A stretch of DNA of 64,000 nucleotides from Callipepla californica brunnescens (Eukaryota; Chordata; Aves; Galliformes; Odontophoridae): positions 248,001 through 312,000 of the forward strand of contig JALIRH010000108.1 in NCBI GenBank assembly GCA_023055505.1, given 5' to 3'. Positions 12,101 through 24,248 of the stretch are shown here, in pieces. Each line of letters starts with the position of its first letter. Position 1 is the first letter of the stretch. The notes beneath the pieces were generated by a model. The model was not told the origin of the DNA, made no database searches, and saw only the letters and a list, made by a program, of their open reading frames with translations. The position numbers were made by a program, and so were the translations under genes.

Positions 12101-13040
12101 CTGCAGGTGCTTAGCCAACCTGCCCAGGCAGCTGTACGGGTAGTGATACTGGTTTAGAGACCATCGTGGTAGTGTTCCAAAAAATAATAAGGGAGGCACG
12201 TTCCTGCATATGCATTCCACTGATCATAAGGAAGCAGTTTGCAGTAGGAATTTTCCCCAGTGTTTTTCCCAGCTGGAATTCATAGGTGAAATTCAACACT
12301 CGAAATACAGTTGAATACACTCAAGCAATATCTGTGAAGTGTGTAAGGGCAATGAAAAAAAAGAAAAGCTTAAAGAAGGCCAAAAGAAGGCATCTGGGCT
12401 GTGTCAGAGCTGGGGTGCAGGGGCAGCCAGTCCCTGGGACATGGGGGGCTGGTGACTGGGATAACACATTCTGGATTTCCTTGCTGTCGAGAAAAGCTTG
12501 CAAAAGTGCAGAGTGAGCACTCAGCGAGATCCAGTCATCACTGCTCTTTGCCTGGACAGAACACCACTAGGTTTTAAGCTGTTTTAAGAGCATCTGGTGT
12601 AGTTTGCAACAAACAGAATGCTGAAGAAGTTACCAGCTGCATGTATGTTAGGTTCCTGACCTCCTCCAGCCATGCTTTGCTCTCTTTCCATAGCTCAACA
12701 AGTTGCAGCTGTCAGCAGGACAGTTCCTGGCAGAACTGAGCTCCCAAACCACGGGGGTGATGGAGAAAAAGAGCAGCGGTGCATTAAGCTTTCAGGCAAA
12801 AACGGGAAGATATTCCTCAAGGCCTGTGCACAAATTTCAGCTTTGATTTTTAAAGCTGTTTCTCAGCCAGTCGTATTTAAGAATGGTACTGTGTTTTTTT
12901 TTTATTATTATTATTATGAAGTCTCTGGAAAATGGAAAGATTTACCCCCAGTTTGAGGGCAAGTTTTTTGGCACTGGGCTGCGGAATATCTGGAGTTCAT
13001 ATATATATATACAAGGGAAAAAAAAAAAAAAAAAGAATTA
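9114..13040. other. Intergenic, downstream of RBMS1
   Basis: Begins with an A17 run at the likely RBMS1 cleavage site. No exon-like series, RNA gene or clear transposon was seen. Open frames up to 130 codons (for example 9234-9626) lack family similarity. Simple repeats occur near 12893-12917 (T-run then TTA units) and 13001-13034 (TA units then A17). Confidence 0.6.
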
Positions 13041-13049
13041 AGCAGTTCC

Positions 13050-13430
13050 AGGAATTCCTCTCCCGGAACTGCGTGACAGCCGAAGCCAGCCAGCCCTGGG
13101 AGAACAACGCGGGGCACAAAGGCAGCGCTGCGTGCACTGCAGTGAGCGTACGCACAGCGCATCTGCTCCCGCTGGGGCCGCGCCATCGATGTCTGCTCTG
13201 CAAAGCACCCGGCCCCGCGGGCTCACAGTGGGAGCGTACAGTGCCCGCTGTGACCCCAGGGCTCCGCTCACTGTAGGGGTCGTTCCGGAGAGTGCCCCTC
13301 CCGCCCCACTGCCGCCAGTCTCAGCCGAGAGAGAGCACCGCAGCCACCAGAGGGCATCTTCCTTCTGAGGCGGAGCAATCCGGAAGGTAGCGATCCCGTT
13401 CGTAGGCTGAGGCGGTGCTGCTCTTCTAGT
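13050..13430. promoter_or_regulatory. Small CpG-rich block (candidate regulatory element)
   Basis: In an otherwise AT-rich region, these roughly 380 bp are GC-rich with dense CpGs (AACGCGGGGC, GAGCGTACGCACAGCGC, GGGGCCGCGCCATCGATG, CCCCGCGGGC, GGTCGTTCCGGAG). It lies about 4 kb past the end of RBMS1 and is not part of a recognised gene. It could be an orphan CpG island, a promoter of a noncoding RNA, or an insulator, since it contains a CTCF-like motif at 13344. Boundaries are by eye. Confidence 0.5.
13344..13357 (+). promoter_or_regulatory. CTCF-like motif
   Basis: CCACCAGAGGGCAT agrees with 13 of 14 positions of the CTCF core consensus CCASYAGRKGGCRS. It sits at the 3' side of the CpG-rich block between RBMS1 and ITGB6. 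Motif match only; occupancy is unknown. Confidence 0.45.
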
Positions 13431-13440
13431 TCCGTATCAC

Positions 13441-15059
13441 TGAAAACAAAGCCTCGTCCCAACTTCATAAGATAAAGCACAAGTACTCCCGATTCCAGGA
13501 AGATTCATCCCAGAAGAGACCAGTGAACTCGAGCCAGTGTGTTGGCACATACTCTTGGAAGCATCCTTTTTGTTATTGTTTTCTCCTTGCAAGAGCCAAA
13601 GCAATTAGATATATACCCATTTGTAACAAAGTGTAAAAGGCATGAACACCTTTTCAGGAAGGTAACAAAGCTCTGAAAATAAGAGAGTCTCTTGTGGGCT
13701 AAAGGAAAATTCTCCACAACCAAAAGTATGTGCAACATTTGGCGTTGGTGCTTCAAGTCTCAGAAGCCTTTTGTAGCAGCACTGTTGGTAGGAGAAATCA
13801 GTTTGCAGGCACATTTCAGAGGGCTGTATTCACCTCTGTCTCTGCAGGGAACCCAGCTTTGTGCAGGGTAGCGGTGCCCAGGGCAAGGCCAGTGATTTGG
13901 TCCTACACAATCCGATTCATAGATGTGGACTACAAAAAGCATTTGTTAACCTCTGCCAGGGATATTGTCACTCGTCAAAGCAATTAGATGAATCATTTCT
14001 GGATCAGCCACACTGCTGTATCAGATACAATAAAAGACCCAAAGAGCAGTGAGAACAAATAGGGCAGTTCATAGACAGCCATGAATAAGAAGTACAAAAT
14101 ATTGCAAGTCTGGAAATATGAAGTATGTCTCTGTTTTTCCATACACCCCAGCTTGAGGCAAGACAGCGTGCAGTCTCAGACCGGTACTTCTGGGCAAGGA
14201 CCCGATGCAGGCGTGCGTTTGTAATTTATGAGGATTGCTTTTTATTTGGAATCAGGACTGGGGAGAAAAATAAGAAGTCCAATAACATCATTTTCTTTTG
14301 CAAACTTCAGTTCCAAAAGCTTTCTTTCTCTGCGCTTTTTTTCCCCTTTTTCAGTCTTGAGTACTCACAATGATCTCCTTTTGGCAGCCACCTCAGTGCC
14401 AGCGTGACTATGTTTGTCACAGGTTTTCTATGCTGCTGCAAGCAGGACTCAAATTAGGATTGGTGTGACCAAAGGACAATAGCTCTGCCAACGAGACAGA
14501 CTTGTCTGATCTCACGAGCAGATGCTCTGCGAGCGTCTCTCACTTCTTGCCTCTCTTGCCTCAAGGACTGAAACCAGCCTGTCAGCACGAGTGCGCTCGC
14601 TGGAGCTACAACTGTTTGTGTGAGATCTGAATTTTGCCTAATTCCTACCCTAATAGCTGCTCCCGACAGCTACTTGTGAAGACTCCAGTGGTAAATTCCA
14701 TTCCATATCTCAGAGCTTCAAAAAACAGAGTTTTCTCCAGAAATGGTTGCTCTTTTTCGAGAGGCTATTTTGCACCCTAGTGGATTATTTCAGATTGTAA
14801 CAAAATGCTTCTGCATGGCTCTGGGTCATCACTCACATACGAGAACAATACCACAGGGAGGAGGCTAGAATGGAACCCTCCTGTGATTCAGACCTCAGAT
14901 GCCCCTTTTTCCTCCTCCCCATTACTTGACAGTAGTTTTGGGAGGAGAAAAAAATACTTTCAGACATATTAAAGACCAGGCATAAAATATTCATGGGTTT
15001 CCCAGATGTCACCAAGGGGCAGCAGGCCTAGCGGTGTCTCCCAGTGCACACTGAAGAGA
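13441..15059. other. Intergenic, nothing recognised
   Basis: Read on both strands. Only chance-length open frames and short pyrimidine-rich stretches were seen. Confidence 0.55.
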
Positions 15060-15700
15060 ACTTAACTGGCTGCAGCTCTTCAAGCATGCCTGACATCTCC
15101 TGGCTGCCAGTCATCCTGACAAGGTGATGACTAATGGGGACAATTAGCTCCCTCCCCTAACATGCTGTCTGTCATGGCTATTTGAAAGGGAATTAGAGCA
15201 CGTTTCCCTAAGGAAACAGGTTGGCAAATGGGTGTGGGTCTGTTAAAGCTTTAAGATAGCTTCATATTAACAAAATGTCAAAAAAGTTGTTCCAATAAGG
15301 AGTAGGCTCAGGCGATGTCTGCTTTGTAAAATCCTAATTGATTCACGTTCGCATATTGAGAAATTCACCCTGCAGCCAAGCCGCAATTCCACGGGAGTGA
15401 GCTGCAGGATTTCCATTAATGCCAAAGGGAGTACAATCCAGTTTTGTACTGTCCACCTGATAAAAAGGAACAGCAACAATAAAAGTTTATTTGTAAGTAA
15501 AAACTAATTAGGCTGCATGGGATGAGTTGTAAAGGAGCAGCTGCCAGTAATTTAACTTGTTTCCATCTCTTTCAGAATCTTATTTCTAGTTTGTAGACAA
15601 ATTGAGGCACATCTGGGTTGTAATTGTTCATTAGCACCATTATCCAGCTGCTAATTATTAAAGCAAGTTAAAATTCTTCCTCACTTGATGCTTGTAAATG
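15060..15700. promoter_or_regulatory. Possible conserved noncoding block with clustered homeodomain-type motifs
   Basis: Contains many TAAT/ATTA cores (GACTAATGGGGACAATTAGC, CTAATTGATTC, CATTAATG, AACTAATTAGGC, TTCATTAGC, GCTAATTATTAAAGC) together with E-boxes (CACCTG, repeated CAGCTG). It is free of recognised transposon sequence. That composition is typical of developmental enhancers, but conservation cannot be judged from a single sequence. Confidence 0.25.
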
Positions 15701-15752
15701 TGCTAAAAGCAGCTGGCTGCGTGGGCCTTAGCACAGTGTGCTTAAGAGATGG

Positions 15753-15838
15753 GAGGGGACATGGAGCTGGAGGTGTCCCTGCTCATTGCAGGGGGTGGCT
15801 CAGGTGGCCTCTAAGGGTCGCTTCAACTCAAAGGACCC
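15753..15838 (+). mobile_element. Degenerate CR1 3'-end fragment
   Basis: GGTGTCCCTGCTCATTGCAG followed by GGGTGGCTCAGGTGGCC and AAGGGTCGCTTCAACTCAAA resembles the CR1 3' terminus (TTGCAGGGGGTTGGAC then GGTCCCTTCCAACYC). It is diverged and lacks the terminal octamers. Confidence 0.45.
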
Positions 15839-18650
15839 CATGGTGACCAAGATGCAGCCAAGAACAGTCCTGCAGCATTGTGTGACGGCATTGTCTGGCT
15901 GGTGGGAGGAAGGGGAACACAGTAGTCAACTTTCTGAAGAACAGTGTGGTCATTGTAGGGCATAGCTCTGATCTTATTTGAATGACAGCGGAGCAGCCTG
16001 CACTTGACTTCAGAAAATGCAAGTCTTTCAATTTCCATATCTGATAAGATTTTACCACTGACTTATTTGTTGACAGAAATTACTTATAGTTAATATGTTC
16101 TCATTGCAGACCCTGGGGTCTCTTTGTTTATGCTGAACGTGAATGTATTCTAGCACATGAATTACTATCTCCCGCTCGCTACTTGGGCGCCTCCAGAATA
16201 AGTAATACATTGGCATAACTTTGCCATTTGTCAGCCAGCAGTCTGGTAGCACATTTGCTTGTCAATCTAATTTTAACCTTTTCTCATACGAGCTTGGTAT
16301 TTCATGTAAATCAACCAGGCAGTCTGTCATTTGATAGGACGCTATCTTCATAGTCTTCTAAACTATGTACTTTATCATATGTATTCATTTTTAAGTAGCA
16401 AAGGAAAATTAAAACTAATATATTACTTCTGGTTTCTTAATGCCAGAATGCCAAGAATCTCTCTATTACCAGGATAGAGATAAATGATAGGTCTAGGAGA
16501 GTTCTGCTGACAGTGGGCACGGCTGTCCATTCTCTGCTTTCTGAATTGGAAGGTATGTCCTGAATGGTAAGTAACACTAAATGCTGCATAGCACAGAGGC
16601 CAGGTCTGCTCCCATTATCACTGTAATTTGCAGCTAGGAATAAAAAAAAACAAGTACAAATGATTAATTAAAAAAATATATAATCTAAATAATTACAACG
16701 TGGTTTCAATAAGTTTCTATTTAAAATATTGATGCTGACTCTGAGAAAGAGAATGCAATTCATTCTGAAATATCCATAAGTTTGTTTCTGATGATGATTA
16801 GTGTGAATTGCATGAAAGGTTTCTTGTTGTGCCCTTTAATTTGTGAAGTTTTCCAGAGATTGGTTTCTCTGTTTCTCAGGGTTGTTGGAGCTATGCATCA
16901 CTTCGACCTTCTTGGTTTCATGTTTAAAAAATAAAAGATATTCTAGTCCATTTATAAAGCCTGATCCCATTCTGGTACTTTCAAGTATTTTACTGTGTAA
17001 AGAATAATTTGAAAATGCAGTTTTCCAGTTGTACTGGAATGGTTTGTGACATCTGCTTAAACCTCAGTCCCACGTGACGCCCATAGTCGCTCAGTGTGTG
17101 GGACACTAGTTAGATGTTTGAACAGCAATTAGTATTAGAGTTTGGCTAATCTATATTTTCCTCATTCATTCTTTGAGGCTATTCATGCTGCCTTCTGTTT
17201 CACTCAGGATTGTGATAAACTAAAGCTACACATATTTAAGACCAGATTCTGCTCTAATGATTGGCAGCTTTGTACTTGGTCTGGGGCAGACAGTGAAGGG
17301 TGCCCTGTGGTCCCTTTACCAAAGAGCAGAATTGAAGCCCATTTACTCCTGTCACATTACACACACTCCTTCTCTGCCTATATTGTGTTGTGCTGCTTTC
17401 TTTACAAGCATCAACACCCTTCCAGCCCACCCCCACTGCCATGCCTCATTTCTGGCAACTTCTATGCGTGGTATGCACCCCAAAATTTACCTTTATTGCT
17501 GTGGGGTTCTCACCTGTGCCATGTTTCTGTGGAATGAGTTGTGTCTAATTATATTCATGTGATCTCTACCACAAAGATCTGTTTCTGATTGAGACAGTAC
17601 TGTAATAGAAGTAATAACACAAGTGACTACCGACACAAGCTCCAGTATCCTTTTCTATCTACAAATCAAGTGTAGGCAATATTTGCCCATCAAGATCTAA
17701 AATCATAGATGACTCCATTTAGCACAAACGTTGCCTGAAGTCTTAGCCACAGAGTAATTAAATATCTTTGGGAAGACAGGCCTGAGATATATGGTTGTAA
17801 CTTTGATCTCTTGTAAATAAATACAGTTCAGAAGAATTTGTCCCGGAAAAGATTCGGGTAACTCTGTAAGTTAATTTTGCATTGTAGATTTATATGTGAA
17901 TTTATCCTCTGTGCTCTGATGAAGTTCTTGTGGGGTTTGTTGGAATTCCAGCTCCAGGCATTCCAGGGACACATCTGGGCAAAGTCAGTATGGTCGGTGA
18001 GGGGGATGGACACCAGTAGTGATGGCATTTGGTTTCACTGAGCTGTCCAAAGTAATTTTAGATGTAATTTGTTTGTTGTGTATGAGATCCTCTGCTTTGC
18101 TACCATTGCTCTTGCAGCTGTGAGGCTCAGGGCAGCATGTAGAATTAATGAATGTTGCTCTGAAGGAAAACAGTGCATTTCTGGGGGTGGAGAGGCTGCA
18201 TTCTATTACAAGGAAATTATTTTCAGGTCTTACCCATTGTTTGTGCATGAGGGCATGTGTGTTCAACAGGCATCCTTTTTTCCTTCCAAATTTCTGTGAC
18301 TGTTCGTCTGCATGGATTGCTGAAGAGATATAACTGACCGACAGGATTGATTGTATGAAGTCAGAATTGTCTCCAGGCTGAGTCTGGCCTCAGATCTTGT
18401 ACATAAGAAGGATTTTTTTTTATTTTTATTTTTTATTTAATTTAATGGTTGTATGAAGAAAAGAGAAAAAAAACACGGTAGGACAACTTGGGTAATGCTT
18501 TTTTCCTGGTGTACATATATAAGGACAAACTCAGTTCTAGTGTTTAGCTGTAAATTCCTCCAGGAATCAAAGGTAAAATTCATCTGTCTCTCCAGGAAAG
18601 ACTCGATATTTCCCTGTCCCTTTTCATGTGAATTCTTCTTCTAATGACAT

Positions 18651-18687
18651 TAAAATAAAATAAAATAAAATAAAACAAAATAAAAAC
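18651..18687. repeat. AAAAT pentanucleotide microsatellite
   Basis: Consecutive TAAAA units with one C interruption (TAAAACAAAATAAAAACC) after an AT-rich lead-in. Confidence 0.85.
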
Positions 18688-19930
18688 CTTAAATGCATTT
18701 TCATGTTCTATTTGTGAGACAGTTTTAATGTTTATTCCCAGAGCCACTAATAGTCTTGATCCTGCTGACGGCCATTGCTTTCTTCACCTTTACTCAGCCC
18801 AGCCCTGTGAGAGGACAAGGCTCGCTGTTACTGTTTGCAGCAATCCCTGTTTTACATTTGTCTAAGAATGGTAAGTGCCACAGCAAAGCATTGCCAACCT
18901 GAGCCGTATGGAAACTAACAAGATGGCAGACATTCTGTCCCTGCATCCTGGATTCTCAGTTTGTATACCTCTCCTCCAGAAACAGACAGATTTAAAAAAT
19001 GAAGTGAAAAAAATAACATGGTAAAAATGCAGCTAGATTGCTGTGGTGAAAGGAGGATTTGAGGAGGTGCACTAAGGATGAGATTACACTGATGTCAGTA
19101 AATAAAAATGCTGTGAACAACAACAAACCCCATAAGTTGTAATGGACTGCCTGATTCTAATGAACTGCCACAGCCTGGTGCATGGCAGATGCTGCTGGTG
19201 ACAAACCTTGCCAAGGCTATGACTGATGGGTGTCTGACTGATGGCCATTGCCAGTCAGGAGTGTGTTGGGCAGGGAGTGCCCACCACATTGCAGTACAGT
19301 GGGGTTTCTTGCCGCCTCCTTCTGCTTCTGAGGTCTTTGAATGCTTCTGGCCTCCAAGACAACTGCTGATGTACAACTTCACGTGCCAGTTGTTTCCCAG
19401 AGACGTATCAATAGAAAGCCTTAATGCAAGTTCATGGGTGGTATAGAAGAAATGCTAAATCATGGCTTGAACCAGTGATGGAGCTCCTGGTGGAAAGGTA
19501 GGCCAACCCAGGGGAGCTCAGGTGCATGTAACGTATCTGAGTGACCTGAAGAGGTGGAGCCAGCACTCACCCCTACCCAGACCTCATTTAAGGGTTGGCA
19601 GTGAACGTAAGAGTATTTCTCTGGGGATTCCTGTGCACCTGTGGCTTTCTAAAGGTAAGTAAATTTTCTTCTTTTGTTTCTGTGCTCACAGCTGCTTCAT
19701 TTGGGTTTTTCCTTGTTTCATGCAGCTTAAGACTTTACTGCCTCATTGTTATTGCTGTGCTTGTCATATGGCAACAAGTGTAACTGTTCCTCTTCAGTAA
19801 AATTTACTCTTCACCACTTCCTTTCAGCTGTAATGGACTTTTCTCTTACAATGTAATTTATTGCTTTGCTTTGACCTCACTGACTCTGCTTTGGGTCTAT
19901 GCCTGGTTCTCTGAAGTTTCCCTGTTTGTT

Positions 19931-19989
19931 GTTTAGAGGGAAGGGAAAATTTCCCTCTAAACCACCTCCTCAGGTGCTGGAGGAGGTGG
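19931..19989. repeat. Twin abutting perfect inverted repeats
   Basis: GTTTAGAGGGAA (19931-19942) pairs perfectly with TTCCCTCTAAAC (19951-19962) across an 8-nt loop. CCACCTCCTC (19962-19971) pairs perfectly with GAGGAGGTGG (19980-19989), also across 8 nt. The two stems share base 19962. They could form paired hairpins in RNA or cruciforms in DNA. No gene is annotated around them. Confidence 0.85.
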
Positions 19990-22900
19990 CCTTCCACTCC
20001 ATTCATACACCACCATAAACTGCACTTAACAGATTGCTTTGGGTCTGTGATGGCAATGTCCTGTCAAGGAGCAGATACGAGCATTGGTCACACTGCTATT
20101 AGAGTAACCCCCAGCAGGGGCTGCTTTCCTTCTGTTCTGTGGGCATCATCTAGAACAGCTGTGTCCCAGGCAGGTGGGGTGGAAGTAGAAGCCCTGCTTG
20201 GGGCTGGCAGAGGTGAGATTTGGCTTCATTTATTGCAAAAGAAGGACAGATGCAGCAGCACTGGCAGTGAGGTATCTCCAGCTGATTCTGAGGCTAGCAG
20301 TGGAGCTCTGGAGCCTGTACTGAGGTCTGGAATAGAGCCTGACCTCAGCCTGCTTGCTCGGTTTGCTTATTCTACAGTGCTTTCCTGGGCTCTTTGTCTC
20401 TGCCCAGAGAAATGAGATGCACCCTGAGGTGCTCCTACTCTCTGTCCTATGAGGAAGAAGTACCTTCAGAAAGTATGTGTAACCAGGCCAGAGAGAGGAT
20501 GTTTGGGAGACAGAAGCACTGCCTTTCAGGGAGAGAGTAAATTAGGATTACATGAACAAAAAAGGCCTTCTAAAAATCAAAATAGCTTCAACATTGCTTG
20601 CTATGCTAATGGATTCGTTATTACAGAGAGACTGTGGATGGGACAATGGGGCATTTATTTCTTCCCACTGGAGTGAGGCAAGGAAGCGGCTGCTTAAATC
20701 ACTGTTGACATTCAGCATGTGAATTCCAGCTTTCATTTTATGAACGCTCTCTATCATAGCATCTTGTGCAGATTGTCTCATGCTCATTGTGCTGTAGGGT
20801 TAGACACACTGTCACCATCCCTATAAATAGCTGCCTTGGTTATGAAGGGCTATCAGAGCCTCCTCTGAAAGAATAGGACTTTTGACCGGTGGCATTTTAG
20901 GCCACTTTTCTTCAGAATTTCTAGAGGGAATATTATGTCTTCCACTTTGCAGACCCTAAAAAAGGTCAGTAGTCAAAGTACTGATCTCTGAAACTCTGGC
21001 ACCCAGTGAGTGTAAAGAGTGCACGAGGAAAGCTGAAGTTAGGAGCAGCAGGACAGTGCATGCTTTCCAGAAGTCTCAGCTGCAGGACTGGTAAGGAGTA
21101 ACAAGCAGAAGGAGAAGCTCCCCGTGACCCAGCTGGAAGCTGGGCTGCCGTGCAGGACTGCTGCAGTGTTGAACAAGTCTGCTGCACACCTAAAAATGCT
21201 CAAGTGTACCAGGGGATGGGAGGTAAGCCGTGATTGTTTTCTGTATCTCTGTATTTGGAACGAAGTAGGGGGGTGACTTTTTTATATAGAAAATAGTTTG
21301 TTATAGCTATCAGCTGTTAGTTGTTAATGTGATCTGTAGAGCATGTGGGCAATGTTCAGGCAAATACCCAGCACCCTTGAGGTAGATTTGGCAGGGATTA
21401 ATATTTTTAAGCTTGTAGAAGAGAGTGGGATTTTGTCTGGGCTGTACAACCCTAATTCTGTGGAGAAATGTGCTAGAAGCGCACAGAGAGCATAGGTCCT
21501 GGTGCCCATGCAGAGAGGGAAGATTTACATCACACGTGGAAGAGGTCAAATGTAGCACAGCATTGAATGATGGATAATGAGGCTTGCTGGGTGTCTTTGG
21601 CTATTAAAAATAATGAATGCCTAGATATTTGGGGATTTTCCTTACAATTAACAACCCATCCAGAATTCACACCCCACCTTCCACAGCCTGGGAAGTTTCC
21701 TTGAGTGCATTTAGTCAGCAGAAGCATCCTTTGTGCAAACAGTGAGTGTGTACACAAGAAGATTGCTCTGCCAAAAGGAAAGAAATAAAGCAGTAAATAT
21801 TGGGATGTGACTAACTTTTTCTGGATAGGGAGGAAAGCAGCACACTTGCCAGTTATCTCTTCTGTGCTTTTCCTCAGTTGTGGCTGGGGCCATCTGATGA
21901 CTGTTTCCCTTTCACTCCCAGCACAGTGCAGTCTGTCTGCTGTCAGCAGTTAATGAAGTCACTCGCAAGCCTCTGTTCCCTGGGGAAAAGTGCCTCTATG
22001 AATAGACCTGTTACTTACATCTCTGCTTGCGATGCTCTTGGTGCTCCTTTTGCTGTGCCACCATTTCTGAACAATGACATTTCATTGTAGAGCTTCGTCA
22101 GTGCAGAATGCCCAGGAAGTTCTTGCTTCTGGCACAGCTGTAGAGTTTTGTGGATGCTTCTATGCTGTCCTCAGAGCCAGATGTAGGTTCCAAGGTACCA
22201 CAAACTTTACAAAGATGTGTGGAAAATAGGAATGTCACCATGAGGTACTTCTTCAACACACAACCTACAATAAAGAGGAAATGAAGCTTTTTGTTTCTGA
22301 GAACAGACTATTTCCTTCTTACTGAAATAGAAAGGAAAACTATTGATCTGATGAGGAATGTTAGAGATCATCATATCTTTGCCCAGTTGAGCTTTCATGC
22401 CTGGTAATGATTAAGCTTGTTTTTGTAAGGAGTTGTATTGGTCTAGACAGAGGTGAGCTATAAAGGGAATATAGTCAGTAGACATAAAGACAATAGAGTT
22501 AAATAACCATGAATCATGATAACATATTGTCTGAAGACTAGAAATAAAAGACCTTGTTAACAGTTATTACAATTTGTAGGGTCTTACATTAGTGCAAGTG
22601 TAGTAAAACAGAGTATGTCACTGCTTTGTGTTTTCATGACTGAGTGGTATAGTTGGAATCTAAATCAAAATAATTTTACAGTTGAAAACCCCATGAGAAA
22701 AATTTGGCTAAAGGAGTCGGTAAGTGGTCAAAAAGAGAGGGACTTGGTGAAATAGCATGCCAGTAGAACATTACCTCTTCTCTCTCTAAAGGAAATTTTT
22801 ACATTCAGTTTTTCTTTAAATGCAAACTTATCCTTAACAGACTTCCCCTATACCAAATTGTCAGACTTTTAGTTCTCAGGGAGCTATACTGAGGTCTCCA

Positions 22901-24234
22901 ATAAAATGCAGCTGTCAATTTCTCTGCATCATGATCTAAATGTCTGAACTGTTCCTATATGAGCAGAGTTAATTTGGTCTTATTTCAACCATTGTTAATA
23001 CTCCTCATCCTCTCTCTTATATAAAACCAAACAACATCTACAGAAACCCCACCAAATTTATTAGTCATACTTCTCATTTCATATTAACTCTGGATGGCTG
23101 AACAAGTTTGAGTGATTCACGACCCATTTTAAAATTTAACATCTGCCTTTAATGTGTTCAGCCTGACACACGGTGCATCTTATAATATTGATATATCTCA
23201 TCGACCCAGCAGCCTGCATCAGCTTGTAGAAACATGCCATGGAAGGAAAATGACACAGCAGTCCTGATCTACTTCTCTGTCAAAGCTTTAATGAAAACAT
23301 TCACACTGTCTGCTGAGGGACTTGGGGGAGCTCATAAGACTCCTGTACTGTCATTCACAGCACTTTGTTTTGAAAGATTAGGCGGGTTGGAAATATGTCT
23401 CATAAATCAGACTTCTGTGACCTGACCAATACCTCAACAGCATCCAGAACTCCTGTCTGAGTTGCTTTCTGATACCTCATACATTTATTAAGAAAAAAAA
23501 AAAAAAAACAAAAAAACCCCACTAATTAATGCATCAGATAATTCCTGATGAGTTTAAGTGCTTCTTTCCAGCACTAAGCAGAGCAGCTGCAGTGAGTTCA
23601 GCAGACCTGCAGGAACAGGGCAGTGTCTCTCTCACAGCACTTCTTATCCCTTTCTCAGAAATACAGAGGTGCAAACCTGAGGACAGATTTCCCCTTTAGG
23701 GTTTGTTTCCGTTGCTGACTCCAAATGCCTGAAGGTTGTGACAAGGCAGTGCTCAGCTGTCTGCAAGCTTGTCAGCTGCGAGGTAGAGCTTGATCATAGC
23801 AGGGTTTCCTTTAGTGCTATATGCTCCTGAAATGACCTCCTGCCAAAGTGCCCAGGAACAGTGCTGCTATGATAGAGCCTCCTGGCTGCCTCTGCAGAAG
23901 TGTCTTACTAAGGTCATACAGACATTGCTTTTTACTTCATTTCTCCTAAGGAAAAGCTTTTGCCTTAGCAGAACCATTTAAAAGATAGGAGTGTAACTGT
24001 TGCCATCCCTCCCCAGGGCAGAGAGGCTATTTGTAACAGTGATCCTTAGCAGCACTGGGAGATACTTCCTGCCCTCTTCAGTCCCCCAATACCATGGTTG
24101 CCTCAATTCCTCTGATCTAGTAGCAATGGATGATAAAAGTGCTGCCAATACCTCAGTTGACTGTTTAAAGTCAGCTTCAGCAAGCTTTGCTTCCCTTCTG
24201 CCCGCTTCCTGGCTTCTGCATCCCTTGTGCTTGG

Positions 24235-24248
24235 CTGCCCTCTGCTCA
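24235..24248 (-). promoter_or_regulatory. CTCF-like motif, minus strand
   Basis: The reverse complement TGAGCAGAGGGCAG agrees with 12 of 14 positions of CCASYAGRKGGCRS. Its orientation is convergent with the motif at 13344. Motif match only. Confidence 0.3.

Noticed and set aside
18115..18299. Cys-containing open frame after a TTGCTCTTGCAG acceptor-like site
   Set aside because: No partner exons or family similarity were found in the surrounding intergenic sequence.
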